The position numbers and the translations under genes were made by a program. A stretch of DNA of 64,000 nt from Arthonia radiata (taxonomy: Eukaryota > Ascomycota > Arthoniomycetes > Arthoniales > Arthoniaceae): positions 1,554,206 to 1,618,205 of the forward strand of contig PSQN01000007.1 in NCBI GenBank assembly GCA_002989075.1, in the 5' to 3' direction. Under the pieces are notes generated by a model. That model made no database searches and was not told the origin of the DNA. It worked only from the letters and a program-made list of their open reading frames with translations. Below, one piece after another: positions 50,670 through 61,297 of the stretch (position 1 is its first letter; each line of letters opens with the position of its first letter).

Positions 50670-52408
50670 ATGCCTGCGGGCTCCTCCTCTTTAGCAGAAA
50701 CTCAAGGCCTGATTACTGCGTTGCCTCGTCAGTCGAGTGAGAGTTTTGATTTTGTGGACGCCCCGGGAGACATCGCGACGATGAAGGGAAACACTATGGG
50801 CAATGTGCGTGCCTACTGGCTAGGTACGGTGGTTTGTATGGCTGGCTTCCTCTTTGGCTACGACAGCGGCATCATTGGTAAGCGCCTCCGTGACCGGAGT
50901 TCAAGAAAACTCATAGAAGGGGAGCATGCTGAGCAAGACAAACAGGCGGTGTCCTCACGTTCAGCTCGTTCGACAGAGACTACAACATCGCTCCCACCAC
51001 CCAAAAAGGACCCCTCAGGCCAGGCCAAAGTACCTCGAATAAAGCTCAGTCCCTCGCTGTCTCTCTACAATGCCTTGGCGCTTTTGTCGCTTGCTTCTTC
51101 ATCTGGCCCATCAACAAGCGCATCGGGCGTAAACCATCGCTCATCCTGTCCTCACTGGTCTTCTGTGTTGGCGTGATCATTCAAACAATCTCCACGCACT
51201 CCTTGCCTGCCTTCTATGTCGCACGTGTTATTGCGGGCCTTGGTCTTGGTGCTGCCACAGTCGTAGTGCCAATGTATAGCTCAGAGATGACTCCACGAGA
51301 GCTGCGCGGGCAGATCGGCTGTTTCTTCCAGCTCTTCTACACGCTGGGGATCTTTACCTCTTACTGGGTTGACTACGGCGTCAGCAAGGACATCAAAGCC
51401 ATTTCGAGGCAATGGCAGATCCCTGTCGGCCTGCAACTGCTGCCCGCAGGCCTGCTTGGGCTGGGTATGCTCACACTTCCGGAATCGCTACGTTGGTATG
51501 TAGCAAAAGGCGAGTACGAAAAAGCCTGGAAATCCCTCTGCTGGATTCGCGCCTCCTCTGGACCTGAAGTCGAAGCCGAGTGGGAGCAGCTGAAAGCCGG
51601 GATCGCGCTCGAGTTGCGCGAGACGAAAGGTCTCACCGTCGGTGAACTGCTGACGGGCAAATCCTTGAAGCTCCTGACTGGCGCTTTCCTGGTCTTTATG
51701 GCTCAGCAAGCTACCGGTGCAACAGCATTCGCATACTACTCGACGCAGTACTTTAAAGCCATGGTTGGTGGCACTGGTCAACAATCGCTCTTGCTCTCTG
51801 GAATCTTCGGCGCTGTTAAAGTCGTCGCCTGCGCCTTCTTTGTCTTCGTCCTGTCTGAACGATTGGGAAGGCGGCGACCGCTGATCTTTGGCGCCATCGG
51901 TATGGCAACCACAATGATCATATGCGCTGCCGTGGTTGCTACACACCCTAAGCCGGACCCAAATCATCCCCGAGTCACGTCATCTGGCATCGCCACTGTA
52001 GCGATGATTTACCTATTTGTCATCATTTACAACATGTCCTGGGGCGCTCTTCCTTGGCCGTACGTCTCTGAGATCTTCCCAACAAGATTGAGAGAACCAG
52101 GTGTAGGCGTCGGGGTGGCCAGCCAGTGGTTGTGGGCTTTTGTGTTTACAGAAGCAACGCCGTACATGATCAATGGCATGGGGTATGGGACATTCTTGTT
52201 TTGGGGGATCGCGAATATGGTTATTGCGGTCGGTGCATGGGCGTTTGTGAAGGAGACTGGCAGGAAGACGTTGGAAGAGATCAACGCAGAGGTACTTGGG
52301 AAGAAGGACCAGTTGGATGAGAGGGCACAGCGTGGCGATAGCGGGAGCCGGAGCGGTAGCGAAGAGGACGGACTGAAAAGTCATGAGATTGGACCAAACA
52401 AGACCTAA
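50670..52408 (+). CDS. MFS sugar-transporter-family protein
   Basis: Two exons (50670-50877 and 50946-52408) give 556 aa. The 68-nt intron (GTAAGC...ACAG, phase 1) falls inside the first membrane segment and joins FGYDSGIIG to GVLTFSSF, restoring the classic sugar-porter start. Family signatures follow in order: NKRIGRKPS after the second segment, RVIAGLGLGAATVVVPMYSSE (shortened from PESPRxL and R-X-G-R-R type motifs), PESLRWY at the end of the first half, SERLGRRRPL in the middle of the second half, and a hydrophilic C-terminal tail. About twelve hydrophobic segments are expected. It should import a hexose, quinate-like or related polyol across the plasma membrane; the substrate is not determined. 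It is convergent with RAD14, 129 bp apart. Confidence 0.9.
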
Positions 52409-52537
52409 GACATGTTGACGTATGACTTATGCGATCTATATGTGGGTATCTAAACACGTAACCAGCCATCTAAACATGAGCGTACCGGACCTGCGCGCCT
52501 TTTGCAACATTATTCCAATATGAGGCCCGCCACACAA

Positions 52538-53674
52538 TCAGAATTCCAACTCTTCGACCTCCAACCCGCATCCAGTGCACTTCTTGATGCTCTCCCCTTT
52601 CTTGCTCACCACCAATCGTCCCCACTCATGCTCATGCTTCTCACCCAGCCCTCCTCTGACCTTATCGCCGAACGCGCCACCCTCTCCCCTCCTATACGCC
52701 TCCACCCGCGTCCTTTTCTTCAGATCTTTCAACTTCTCTCTGAACTTGGAATCCTTCCGCTTCTTCTTGTCAACCTGCCGCCTCTCAAACTCTTGATCTA
52801 GTCCCTCCGCAGATCCCCACTTTCTCGGACTGAACGCATACTCCTCGACCTGATACCGCAAGAACAGCAACATAGGTTGCCACGTGCTCTTATGCGGGTT
52901 TGGCTTCTCCAGCCGCGGCAACAAGTCCTCGTCTTTCAGCTCCGGCTCTGTCAACAGGTAATCTTCTCGTGCCTCACTCTTCGTCAACAGACTGTACTTG
53001 TCGGGCTGCCCATCCTTGCACTTCTGACACACTCTCGTCTGAAATATATCCGCCCACGCAAAATCAATCTCCAGACTCCCGCATTCCTGACATCCCTTCT
53101 TGCGCAGCTCCTCCGAGTGCAGATGCCCGAGATTCGGCTCATACGGCCCCGTCTGTTGCTGCCGCATCCGCTTCTCACGCTGCTTCATTTCCCACTCTTT
53201 CATCGACATGCCCGCAGGCTTGTCGTCGGGATTCGAGTGCAACACGCGGTTATGCGGATCGTCCTGCTCCGTGAGAAAACCGCCCTTTGTGTCCGCCATG
53301 GAAGCAAAGTCATACTCGATGTACTTCTTGAGGTAGGATCTCGCGGGTTGGATCTCGTCGAGCGGGCGTTTCGTGCTGTCTGTAGCGGGCGCGGCTGTGG
53401 CAGACGATCGCGCATCCCGGACAGTAGGATTGTGCGTTCGTGTTGCGGAGGCCATGTCGGAGTAGGATGTGGCATCGTGAGGGCGCTTTTGGCCGGCGGC
53501 GAGGTTGGACGGTTGGAGACGTGGGTTGTTGCGATTTAAGGCATCTTGTTGTTCGCGGAGTGCTTTGGCTTTCAGGCGGGCTTCTTCGCGGCGCCGGATC
53601 TGCTCGGGGGTGATGTCGGGTCTGTCGAGGCGGGCGGTGGTGGGTGGCGTGGAGGGGCGCTGTGTGTCTGCCAT
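52538..53674 (-). CDS. RAD14: DNA repair protein Rad14/XPA
   Basis: 378 aa, one exon. It has the XPA signature YDFASMADTKGGFL (about 121-134), then the XPA zinc finger C195-x2-C198-x17-C216-x2-C219 with the family spacing, and the DNA-binding region (DKYSLLTKSEAREDYLLTEPEL) after it, interrupted here only by reading convention. A fungal C-terminal extension carries a second CxxC pair (CTGCG). The protein binds damaged DNA with TFIIH and RPA in nucleotide excision repair. The start at 53674 (MADTQRPSTPP) is preferred because the open frame upstream (to 53875) is hydrophobic and unlike the family. The N-terminal region is charged with a coiled-coil-like RRREEARLKAKALREQQ. Confidence 0.92.
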   Translation of the reverse strand: MADTQRPSTPPTTARLDRPDITPEQIRRREEARLKAKALREQQDALNRNNPRLQPSNLAAGQKRPHDATSYSDMASATRTHNPTVRDARSSATAAPATDSTKRPLDEIQPARSYLKKYIEYDFASMADTKGGFLTEQDDPHNRVLHSNPDDKPAGMSMKEWEMKQREKRMRQQQTGPYEPNLGHLHSEELRKKGCQECGSLEIDFAWADIFQTRVCQKCKDGQPDKYSLLTKSEAREDYLLTEPELKDEDLLPRLEKPNPHKSTWQPMLLFLRYQVEEYAFSPRKWGSAEGLDQEFERRQVDKKKRKDSKFREKLKDLKKRTRVEAYRRGEGGAFGDKVRGGLGEKHEHEWGRLVVSKKGESIKKCTGCGLEVEELEF

Positions 53675-54192
53675 GGTGAGGGGAAGGGCCAGCAAGAGGC
53701 GGAAAAGAGTTCGCAGGAGATCGACTGTGCGTGGAAAGACAACCAAAAGGCGCCTGACGAAAGGGTTTGAGACAAGCTTTTGAGAGACGATTTGAGGCTC
53801 TGCGACTCGTCCGATCTTGAGCACGGACCTCATGACGTCGGATTTGAAGGCTTGGCGTTTCTGGTGGGATGGCACGGTGGCTGTTCGAAGGACAGAGGAG
53901 ATTTAGGAAGCGGTAACAATTGACAAAGCAGGCGTTGATTTCAGCGACAGTGTCTATTCGAGAGGTCATGCAGACGCTCTTATCGGGTCTACTACCATAA
54001 GAGATCCAAACCATGATGTTCTACATCCTTTTCATCGGCAACACCGTTTCCCAACGCCGATGCTCATCGTCAAAATCGCCTTCAATGGCCCATGGATACC
54101 AACCGTAACGCCTTTCGTAGTGTTTTGAGTCGTGAAAAGCCCGTGTCACGATAGCTCACAATGCTGCTGACAGAGTACTGGGACGTCTGACT
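53675..54192. other. Intergenic, RAD14 promoter and HTH-1 3' flank
   Basis: 518 bp upstream of RAD14 and downstream of HTH-1, both on the minus strand. No additional gene is supported. Confidence 0.45.
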
Positions 54193-55072
54193 TCAAACAT
54201 AATGCTGCTCCTCACCGAACTCGTCCAGAAAGCTCATATCCGTCGGGTCCGTTGTCATACTGATCGTGGGGTCGTGAAAGCTCCGCATGAAGGAGTTGTG
54301 GTCAAAGTTCATGTCAGCTGCCATGTACGTCTCATCGGCATCGCTCTGACCGATGTTTGAATTGGATGTGTCGCCAGCAGAGGAGTTCGAGGTCGAGCTC
54401 TCCAGTATCTCCTTCTTGATCTGTGCGGCGGAACGACGCTTGGAGGGCGAGTTGTTGGCGCTTGATGGCTTGCTGACACGGCCGGATTCGACAGAGTCGA
54501 GGTCAATGACCGAACCTTGACGACGGTTCTTCCGCGGAGAGCGGGAGTGTGCGGAGCCACGAGGAGGCGCAGGAGCACGCGCGCCAGAGTCAACCTCAGT
54601 CTTTAGCTTGTCGGCTTCTTTGCGAATGATCCTGAAGCGGCCTTCGATCGCATCGTAGGTGGCACCGTCCCCGTACATGTCAGCGATTTTCTTGTAGTTC
54701 AGCTGTTCCAACAGGTCAGCCAAACAACCGGACCGTCGTTAGTTCCGAGCGAGGAATGGAAGATTTGAGCAGCAACTAGTTCGCGGCTACGTGTTGGCAG
54801 CTCTGACGGTAGCTGCTGCTACTCCATGGAGTGCTTTATCTGCGACGGGGTAGGTGCGCATAGCTTGTCCGATCGCTGCTGCTCTTTGCATTTCAGGTGT
54901 TGAGGGGAGGAATGATAGATGCTGCTTACCTTCATGTCTTGGGCAGCGACCATTGCGGCAAGAAGCCTGGTGTAGGACTCAGTCGATCTAGATGGAGGCC
55001 ATGGTCAGTAAAAACTTCAGAGAAGAGGCATGGAACTAGAACATACTTCCAGTCTATGTTTCCTCGAGGCAT
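54193..55072 (-). CDS. HTH cluster member 1, Myb/SANT-like
   Basis: Three exons (55072-55047, 54987-54930, 54702-54193) give 197 aa. Intron 1 (59 nt) is GTATGT...CTAG with a CTGAC branch, phase 2; intron 2 (227 nt) is GTAAGC...ACAG with a GCTGAC branch, phase 0. The spliced N-terminus MPRGNIDWKSTESYTRLLAA is followed by MVAAQDMK and LNYKKIADMYGDGATYDAIE, GRFRIIRKEADKLK: three helices with a conserved aromatic before helix 2, a Myb/SANT-like pattern shared with the neighbours. The tail is Ser-rich and basic (SPRKNRRQ, SPSKRR), with IKKE, a SUMO-type motif, then an acidic C-terminus. It is probably a nuclear DNA- or chromatin-binding protein (inference). It is divergent from HTH-2. The first ATG-containing exon is only 26 nt, so transcript support is wanted. 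Confidence 0.72.
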
Positions 55073-56212
55073 TTTGAAGATTTGTTTGCAGTTGTTGTTC
55101 GACGAAAAGCTTATGACCGCAGATGCCAATGGCTGTTCGAGTGGAGAGCTGAGAGAGAGCAGCTCAGAGGTAGAAGAGTGGTGGGTACAACCTCGAGCGA
55201 ACGAGGAGCGTATGCTCTTCCACACTTGCGTAAGTGGGCGGAAGAACCGCGACGTCGTGCCGCAATCTGACTCCTCCAGTACGATTTCGTAATTAATTTG
55301 AAGGGTCCAGGGACTATTGAGAAGAAGGCAGCAACGCTTGAAGAAGTTTTGAGCAAGCAGATGCGTCAACTTGGGTCGTTCTCGAGGTTGTCAAAGGTGG
55401 TGTTTCGTGAGAGCGATCCGCAGCATTACGACTTGGCGTAGCGAGCATCTGGCTGCATGAACCGGCCACTTGGGCTAGACACATGTCAATCTCCGTCCTC
55501 ACTTGTTCAGCTCAGCCAATGATCGTCGGCGTTGCTGCCTAGTATGCGTGCCGACTTTCAAGAAGTCTGGGCTGCCTGCTGTAGCCAATAAGAAAATTGG
55601 GGAGGCTGGTCAAATGGAAGGCTGGACTCTGCACCAGATTCCTGATATCACACCCCAAACCCTCTCGGAAATCGGAGCTCTGACCAGACCCAGATCAATT
55701 TCTACCATCTCTTTGCCGACCTGCGCCGGCGTCTCGCAGCTTTCATGAAATTGAGAGACCACTCGATGGATTGGGCCTAGCGCTAGCACTTGCGCGCCTT
55801 GGCATCGATCCGCTTTCGCGTTTCGACTTCATCTCACCCCTGATCATTCGTAATGTTGCCCATCATCGCGTAGAACGGCCCTCGTAGGTTGCGGATTATA
55901 ATACGCAACAATTGTACTTGTATGCGACTCATCAGAAATGCTTGGCAAGGGTTGTATCGGAAGATTAATCCGCCGCGCCATCCCCTGCATGCTTCTGCTC
56001 ACTTCATCACTAAATTTCCTGAAACCACGAACACTGCCCAGATACATGTGACTACATCGCTTTTCACCCTTTACGGTGTATCGCGACCTTCGACCATAGA
56101 TTACTTATCAGCACCGCAAACCACACTCTCAACATCTGCTCAGACATCCCCAAAACTTCTTCTGTAGCATAGGTCAAACATCTAGCCTACGCCATAGAAC
56201 CAAGAACTGACA
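55073..56212. promoter_or_regulatory. Divergent region between HTH-1 and HTH-2
   Basis: 1140 bp. Several short frames on both strands resemble nothing and have no splice support. It should contain the promoters of HTH-1 (minus) and HTH-2 (plus). No remnant of a further paralogue was seen. Confidence 0.4.
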
Positions 56213-56700
56213 ATGCCTATCACTTGGAGCCCTGAGAACAAATTCAAGCTCATGCTTGCGATCATGCAAGTCAAAGGCCCGTCACCTCCAGACTGGTGCC
56301 AGGTCGCCAATCTACTTGGACCTGGCGTCACCATTGAAGCCTGCAAGCAACAATACAAAGGAATCAAAAAGATAGCTGGCAGTGAGCTGCAGCTTGACAC
56401 CGCGACCGTGACACCTGCCACGACCCCAAGGAAGCGCAAGACGAAGATGGCTGACGAGACCAATGGCGACCTTGATGAGGAACCCCAGCCAAGTCCTTCA
56501 AAGAAGAAGAACACTGGAGGCACGGCTCTCAAGGTGCGTGCTGTCGACGGATTACTACTTCTTGGCTGCAACCCGACAGCCCAGGAACATGTGTCGAGAC
56601 CAGAGCTGACCAAGTATTGTTACAGGCTGTCAAGACTGAGGACACCGGAGATGTCAATAGCGGCTTGAGCGGTAATAGTGAGGAGGATGAGACTGCGTAA
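56213..56700 (+). CDS. HTH cluster member 2, Myb/SANT-like
   Basis: Two exons (56213-56533, 56626-56700) give 131 aa. The intron (92 nt, GTGCGT...TTACAG, CTGAC branch, phase 0) lies in the tail; the HTH domain is in one exon, unlike members 1, 3, 4 and 6. The N-terminus MPITWSPENKFKLMLAIMQV is followed by PDWCQVANLLGPGVTIEACK and QQYKGIKKIA, giving the Trp-helix-DW-helix-helix layout of the family. The tail has PRKRKTK and SPSKKKN basic patches, and exon 2 supplies AVKTEDTGD with the SUMO-type VKTE, which supports the splice. It ends acidic (SEEDETA). Function not known; nuclear DNA binding inferred. Confidence 0.78.
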
Positions 56701-57488
56701 GCCAGCTTCGAGTTGTTCTCTTGTGCCGCGGAGCTAACTTTGTCCAGGGTCTGACCAGGCAGATAGAGCTCTGGCACCTTGATCACGTGGGGACACGAGG
56801 ACGATTGGATACTTCCATCAAGCAACGCTGTTGACTTTTGTTGTGAGTGATGAGCAAATGCCGCAGATACCGCGGATTGCGGCTATTGTGCATGTCAGGA
56901 TAGGACGTTGGTCCCAAGCATGTCTCGTAAGCCGAGCTCCTTCGAGCAACTGGCCTGATTCTCGTCTCTCTGAGGACTTCTATTTTGATGCCGACTGGCT
57001 GGTCTTGTGAAAAACAATTTATAACATAAGCTCCACTGTTCAGTGCCCCAGCTCTGCAGATGCCCATATGATATTACCTTTAAATTGGCAATTTGTACTG
57101 ACACATACTGCAATCAGGCTGTATACTAGAGTTACGACCCTGAGGTTGTCAACGTGTCAGACCCGGAAGGAAAAGATGAATAAGGCATCTGCCCCTCAGC
57201 AAGCATGATCTTGGAACCTCACCTACTAGCGTTACTCTATGCAACAAAACAGCCCTTCCTAGCCGGAGACTTCTTGTTTTCCTATCTTGACAACATCTTG
57301 CTAGCAAGATTCTGCAAGCTTGCCTTCAACTTTCAAGTCTACCGACTTTCTCTGGACTCCGCATCAATTGCTTCAGCGTAGCCCAGTCCAACTAAATACA
57401 ATTGAAAGTCGGTCAACTACACCAATCCTCTGGCGTGGCCGAAGCTTGTCTATTTTGAGAAGCTGACTGGCTGGCAGCGGCGCTCATC
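56701..57488. other. Intergenic
   Basis: 788 bp between HTH-2 and HTH-3. It should include the HTH-3 promoter. No gene, repeat or RNA is recognisable. Confidence 0.45.
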
Positions 57489-58067
57489 ATGCCGCCCACC
57501 AAAGTCGACTTCAGTTCCCTTACCAAGACAGACACATCGCGTCTCCTGGTCGTGCTCATGTGCAGCGATATTGCCAAGGTATGAACGCTCTAGCAGCAAG
57601 CTCAAACACTGAAACGCGCCGATCTCTGACTCGCTTTCAGACCGACTGGGACAAAGCAGGGAACCTTTATGGGTTGGTGAAGTTAGACTATCTGACCTTC
57701 TTGCAGCTAATCCTACCCTAGGTCCACCAGCATCAACGGCTTCAAAGTCTGCTACGCCGACTCCCGGAAGAAAATTCGCGCCCTCATAGAGGCTGCTGAG
57801 AACGGGACCGCTGCTCCTGACACCTACGCTGATACACCAGCGATGGCTGCTAAGAAGCCACGTGGACGTAAGCGCAAGAGCGATGGCGATACGGAGCTTG
57901 AGCAGGCCAAGGGGGTCAATAACGCTTCTGGAGCGAAACGTGCCAAAAAATCCGGCAAGAATGCTGGTGACAGCCTTGGTGAAGTTGCTGAGACTGTGGA
58001 GATCAAAAAGGAGGCTGAGGACACGGGCCCGACAGTGGATTCGACAACAAATGCAGACTTCATCTAG
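57489..58067 (+). CDS. HTH cluster member 3, Myb/SANT-like
   Basis: Three exons (57489-57578, 57641-57672, 57722-58067) give 155 aa. Intron 1 (62 nt, GTATGA...TTTCAG, phase 0) separates helix 1 from helix 2; intron 2 (49 nt, GTTGGT...CCCTAG, phase 2) lies between helices 2 and 3. The spliced protein reads MPPTKVDFSSLTKTDTSRLL, VVLMCSDIAK, then TDWDKAGNLYGSTSINGFKV and CYADSRKKIRAL, matching the family. The tail is very basic (KKPRGRKRKS, AKRAKKSGK), followed by VEIKKEAED (SUMO-type IKKE) and an acidic end. The 32-nt middle exon explains why no long frame covers the domain. A nuclear DNA/chromatin role is inferred. Confidence 0.78.
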
Positions 58068-58423
58068 TGGATCAGCAGTTTTGGCACGGACCGGTGCAGC
58101 CTCAAATGGCAACTACGCCAGCGAACTGGGCAGTGAAGTGTTCTAATTAGGAGATGGGCTGCCAACGGCTATTGCTGTTGTCCGATGGCACTTTCTGACA
58201 TAGCTGCCAAAAGATTTGATAACATGTGACTAGTTGACTATCTCGTGCTCACCTGGCATTTCATGTAGTGCTTGCTTTTGATCCTCTTCCCTCGAATTTC
58301 TTCTTCCTCTTTCGCACGTCAACATCAATTGTCTTTGCTGTCAATAGCAACAAGTTCAACAGCAATAGCACAGCTTCTATCGAGCTCCAAGAACGCTTCA
58401 ACAAAGTTCAGATCGCCGGCGTC
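58068..58423. other. Intergenic, HTH-4 upstream
   Basis: 356 bp. The frame of HTH-4 exon 1 is open back to 58268, but the family start is the ATG at 58424. The stretch just before it is rich in CAA/CAG/TTC, typical of a fungal 5' UTR. Confidence 0.45.
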
Positions 58424-59079
58424 ATGTCAAAGAAGCCTCTCAGCGACAGCGAGTCAAAGCTCTTCGTCGCTGTCATCAAGCAGATCGAGAAGGTTGCAAC
58501 CAACGTAAGGCTTCAATCACCGTCTTCATATTATTATTATTATGAACTAACTGAACAGATCGACTGAAATGCAGTAGCTCTCGAAACAGGCTACAAAGAC
58601 GGCACCAATGCCCGCACCGTAAGGCTTCAATCCCTGAGCAACCCCTGGCAGCCCCAGGGCCCCTTCCAACACGGCTATCGATGGCTCTGCCAGCGGCGTG
58701 CCATTATACAGAGGCATGCGGGAAGTAAAAGCCCCGCTCTATGTGCTGATAGCATTGCATGCAGATGTTCTCTCGCTTCAAAAAGCGTGTGACTGAAGAA
58801 TCTACGGAGAGCGGTCCTAGCAAGGTCAAGCCTTCGGCAAAGCGCAAGCGTGACGCTCCAGTCGAGGGCGACGGCGGAAACAACGTCGGCGAGGGCCAGC
58901 ACGGGTCCAATGTCAACGCTGGTAAGAAGCCCAAATCACAAGGCGGCTCCAAGAAAGCCAAAAAGAGTGATGCAATTGTGAAGGAGGAGCCTGACCCAGA
59001 GGGGCAGAGCTCAGCTCGCAAGGAGGCCAACGGTGGAGGAGCCGATGACGAGGGGAACGCCGGGGAGATGGCCGTCTAA
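58424..59079 (+). pseudogene. HTH cluster member 4, stop at the conserved Trp
   Basis: Same layout as members 3 and 6: exons 58424-58504, 58559-58618 and 58765-59079. Introns (54 and 146 nt) start GTAAGG and end in CAG, both in phase 0. Exon 1 reads MSKKPLSDSESKLFVAVIKQ; exon 2 corresponds to ID-W-NAVALETGYKDGTNART, but the codon for the conserved Trp is TGA (58565-58567). Exon 3 continues MFSRFKKRVTEESTESG, with AKRKRD, KKAKKS and the SUMO-type VKEE, and an open frame to the end. A single G-to-A change from TGG explains it. No alternative splice that avoids the stop keeps frame. Either a recent pseudogene, a readthrough case, an N-terminally truncated protein from the ATG at 58759 or 58765, or an assembly error. 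The intact tail argues that loss, if real, is recent. Confidence 0.7.
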
Positions 59080-59701
59080 GGTGCGATTTCAAGTGCGGCA
59101 GTGGAGGTGCACAGCGCTCTAACATGCGACTTAAACCCATTGAACCTGAAATCGGGCTGTGGAAAGCTGAGGAAGGAGCCTGGAGCATAAGATCTGGTCG
59201 ATATGCCAGCTTGGCAATGATATCAGATTCACTCTCTATCAAATTTGAATAGAGTCTCCCGCTCGTATTGTCCCTATTGTCTCTATTCAGAACGGAGCCT
59301 GCACTACTGCAAGACGCTTGGGCATTGTTGGGTCTTTCTCAGGTGCACAGTCGACGCTTTGATACCCAAGCTCGCATACACCCTCCTCATGCGGTTAGGA
59401 ACCCCAGTTGTTGTGGAGATGCCTTGAGAGCGACTCTTGCCCGCTCACCTGTTTTGTCAGGACGTTGAAAACAAACATCCAGTGTTTCTCTTACTGCTGG
59501 TCCTTCTTCTCTTCATCCTCTTCACATCCACATCCACATCCTCATCCTCAATCTCTTCCATACCTACCTACCCTCACATTGAATCCTCCTTCTATTCAAG
59601 CCTAGCAATTCCTTGGGCTCTAGCTTCTCTTGACCCCAGCGCCGTCGACCTACTTCTTCAGCTTCAACAAGCTCATCTTCACGGTCCGAACCGTACTCAC
59701 A
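59080..59701. promoter_or_regulatory. HTH-5 upstream region with pyrimidine-rich tract
   Basis: 622 bp. A CT-rich tract with ACATCC repeats (about 59503-59580) and further CT-rich DNA lead up to the HTH-5 ATG, as is common in highly expressed fungal promoters. Frames through it are compositional. Confidence 0.5.
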
Positions 59702-60721
59702 ATGGCGAAGCTCAAGCAGCCCGAGGAGGCCTCCACCCCTGTCCCCGCCAACGAGTCAACGGCCAGTGCCGGCGAGTCCAAGAAGGACATCTCCGAGAAG
59801 GCGCAGCTCAAAGCCGATGTCGAATACCTGCTGATCGTGATTGGGACCTACACTGAAAAGCCTGATATGCATGAGGTCGGGCTCAAGCTTGGTATCCAGA
59901 AAGATGCTGCGTACGTAACTCCCCGAGCCTTTCCCAGGGCTGGTAGCTGAAGCCACCGCTAACTTTGTGTCAGTCGTAAGCGTATGGAGCGCCTCCGCCT
60001 CCGCATCAAAAAAGATAAGACCGCCGGCAATGCTGGCAAGAGCGATGCTGCCAATGCCAACGTCACTCCTCCTGACTCAACCACGACCGGGTCGCAGTCT
60101 CCGCCAGCGACTCCAAAGTCGAAGCCAGCTGTGAAGACTCCCACCAAATCGGCCAAGTCCCCTAGCAAGGCCAATGCTAAGGCTGATGGCACACCTACCA
60201 AGGTCAAGGTCGAAAAGGGTAGCAAGGTCGACAAGACGGGCGAGTCGCCCAAGAGCACCAAGGCAAGCTGCCCCGCTGGAGTCACCCAATCGCAGGAGCT
60301 GGCGTTGTGTTTGCTGTACCAAATGCTATTGTGCTAACGCTACCGGAAGGAGGTCACTTCCAAGAAGCGCAAGGCTGTCGACGACACCGAGCCTGTTACC
60401 CCATCACCCAAGAAGAAGTCAAACCCGAACAAACCCGCAATGAAGAAGGCGGTCACTCCAGCGCCTTCCGTCACTCCAGAGCCTTCCGATGCCGAGTCTG
60501 AGGAGTGTGACACTCCAGATGGTACTAAGGTCGAAAATGAGGACAAGGCTCATGCAGTCAACGTCAAGGCCGACAGCGAGTCGCCGGCTCCGTCCCCGTT
60601 ACCGTCCGCTAATGAGACCAGCGTCAAGGCAGACGACGAGTCGCGTGCTCCCTCTGCCTCTGGCAACGTTGACAATGACCCACACGCAGGGGCCGATGAG
60701 GTTGACGAAGATGTGGTTTAG
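59702..60721 (+). CDS. HTH cluster member 5, longest tail
   Basis: Three exons (59702-59910, 59974-60262, 60350-60721) give 289 aa. Intron 1 (63 nt, GTACGT...GTCAG, CTAAC branch, phase 2) sits before helix 3. Intron 2 (87 nt) has the donor AAG/GCAAGC, a GC-AG intron, with a TGCTAAC branch and acceptor GGAAG, phase 0. After a 30-residue N-terminal arm the domain reads SEKAQLKADVEYLLIVIGTY, PDMHEVGLKLGIQKDAARKR, MERLRLRIKK; the usual Trp before helix 2 is Met. The tail is long, with Lys/Pro/Thr/Ser repeats like linker histones (TPKSKPAVKTPTKSAKSPSK), the SUMO-type VKVE, SKKRKAV, SPKKKS and an acidic end. It may bind DNA in an H1-like way (inference). Confidence 0.72.
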
Positions 60722-61297
60722 GCAGCCGGCATGCTTCTGTTGATTTCGCGCGCACAATGGCGCTAAACAGAACAGGAGCTCGAATACCGGTTGGATACAC
60801 AGCGGCAGCGGTGGTAAGACTGAGTATGACGTTGAGTAACCTTCTGACGACTTATGATGATCACGACATGAGAGCAACAAACAGGACCAGCATCTGGCGC
60901 ACCTGTGGATTATGGAAGTGGACGGATCAATAGGAGAGGTCACTTCACGTACCCGTGGCCTCAATGAAATGTAATGAGACGATTGATTTCAACTGATCTT
61001 TTGGTCCTCTTTCGCTTTTTACGACTTTTGTTTAGTCCGCAAAATTTGAAGCGGAGAGGCTTGATCGTGCATGCCAAAGGCCAACCCATTCGATCTTACA
61101 CTGCTTTCTGAATTTCGTATGTCTCTGTCTTGGCATTAGAATCGCATCCTCACTTGATCACTTCAAGGTCTTTGGGCCCCGCGATGCTCTTTATCCTCCG
61201 CCGGTTGTTTCAATCCTCACTGCACTCCAACCCAAAACTCGAACGCACTTGCGCCAAAAGCTTGACATCCTTCGAAAGCTCCCAGCATCTAAGAAAA
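60722..61297. other. Intergenic, HTH-6 upstream
   Basis: 576 bp. The HTH-6 frame is open to 61130, but family alignment picks the ATG at 61298. The segment before it is C/T-rich. No other gene is supported. Confidence 0.45.

Noticed and set aside
55503-56167. A further HTH paralogue or other gene between members 1 and 2
   Set aside because: None of the frames contains the helix pattern, basic tail or psi-K-x-E motif, and no coherent splice structure was found.
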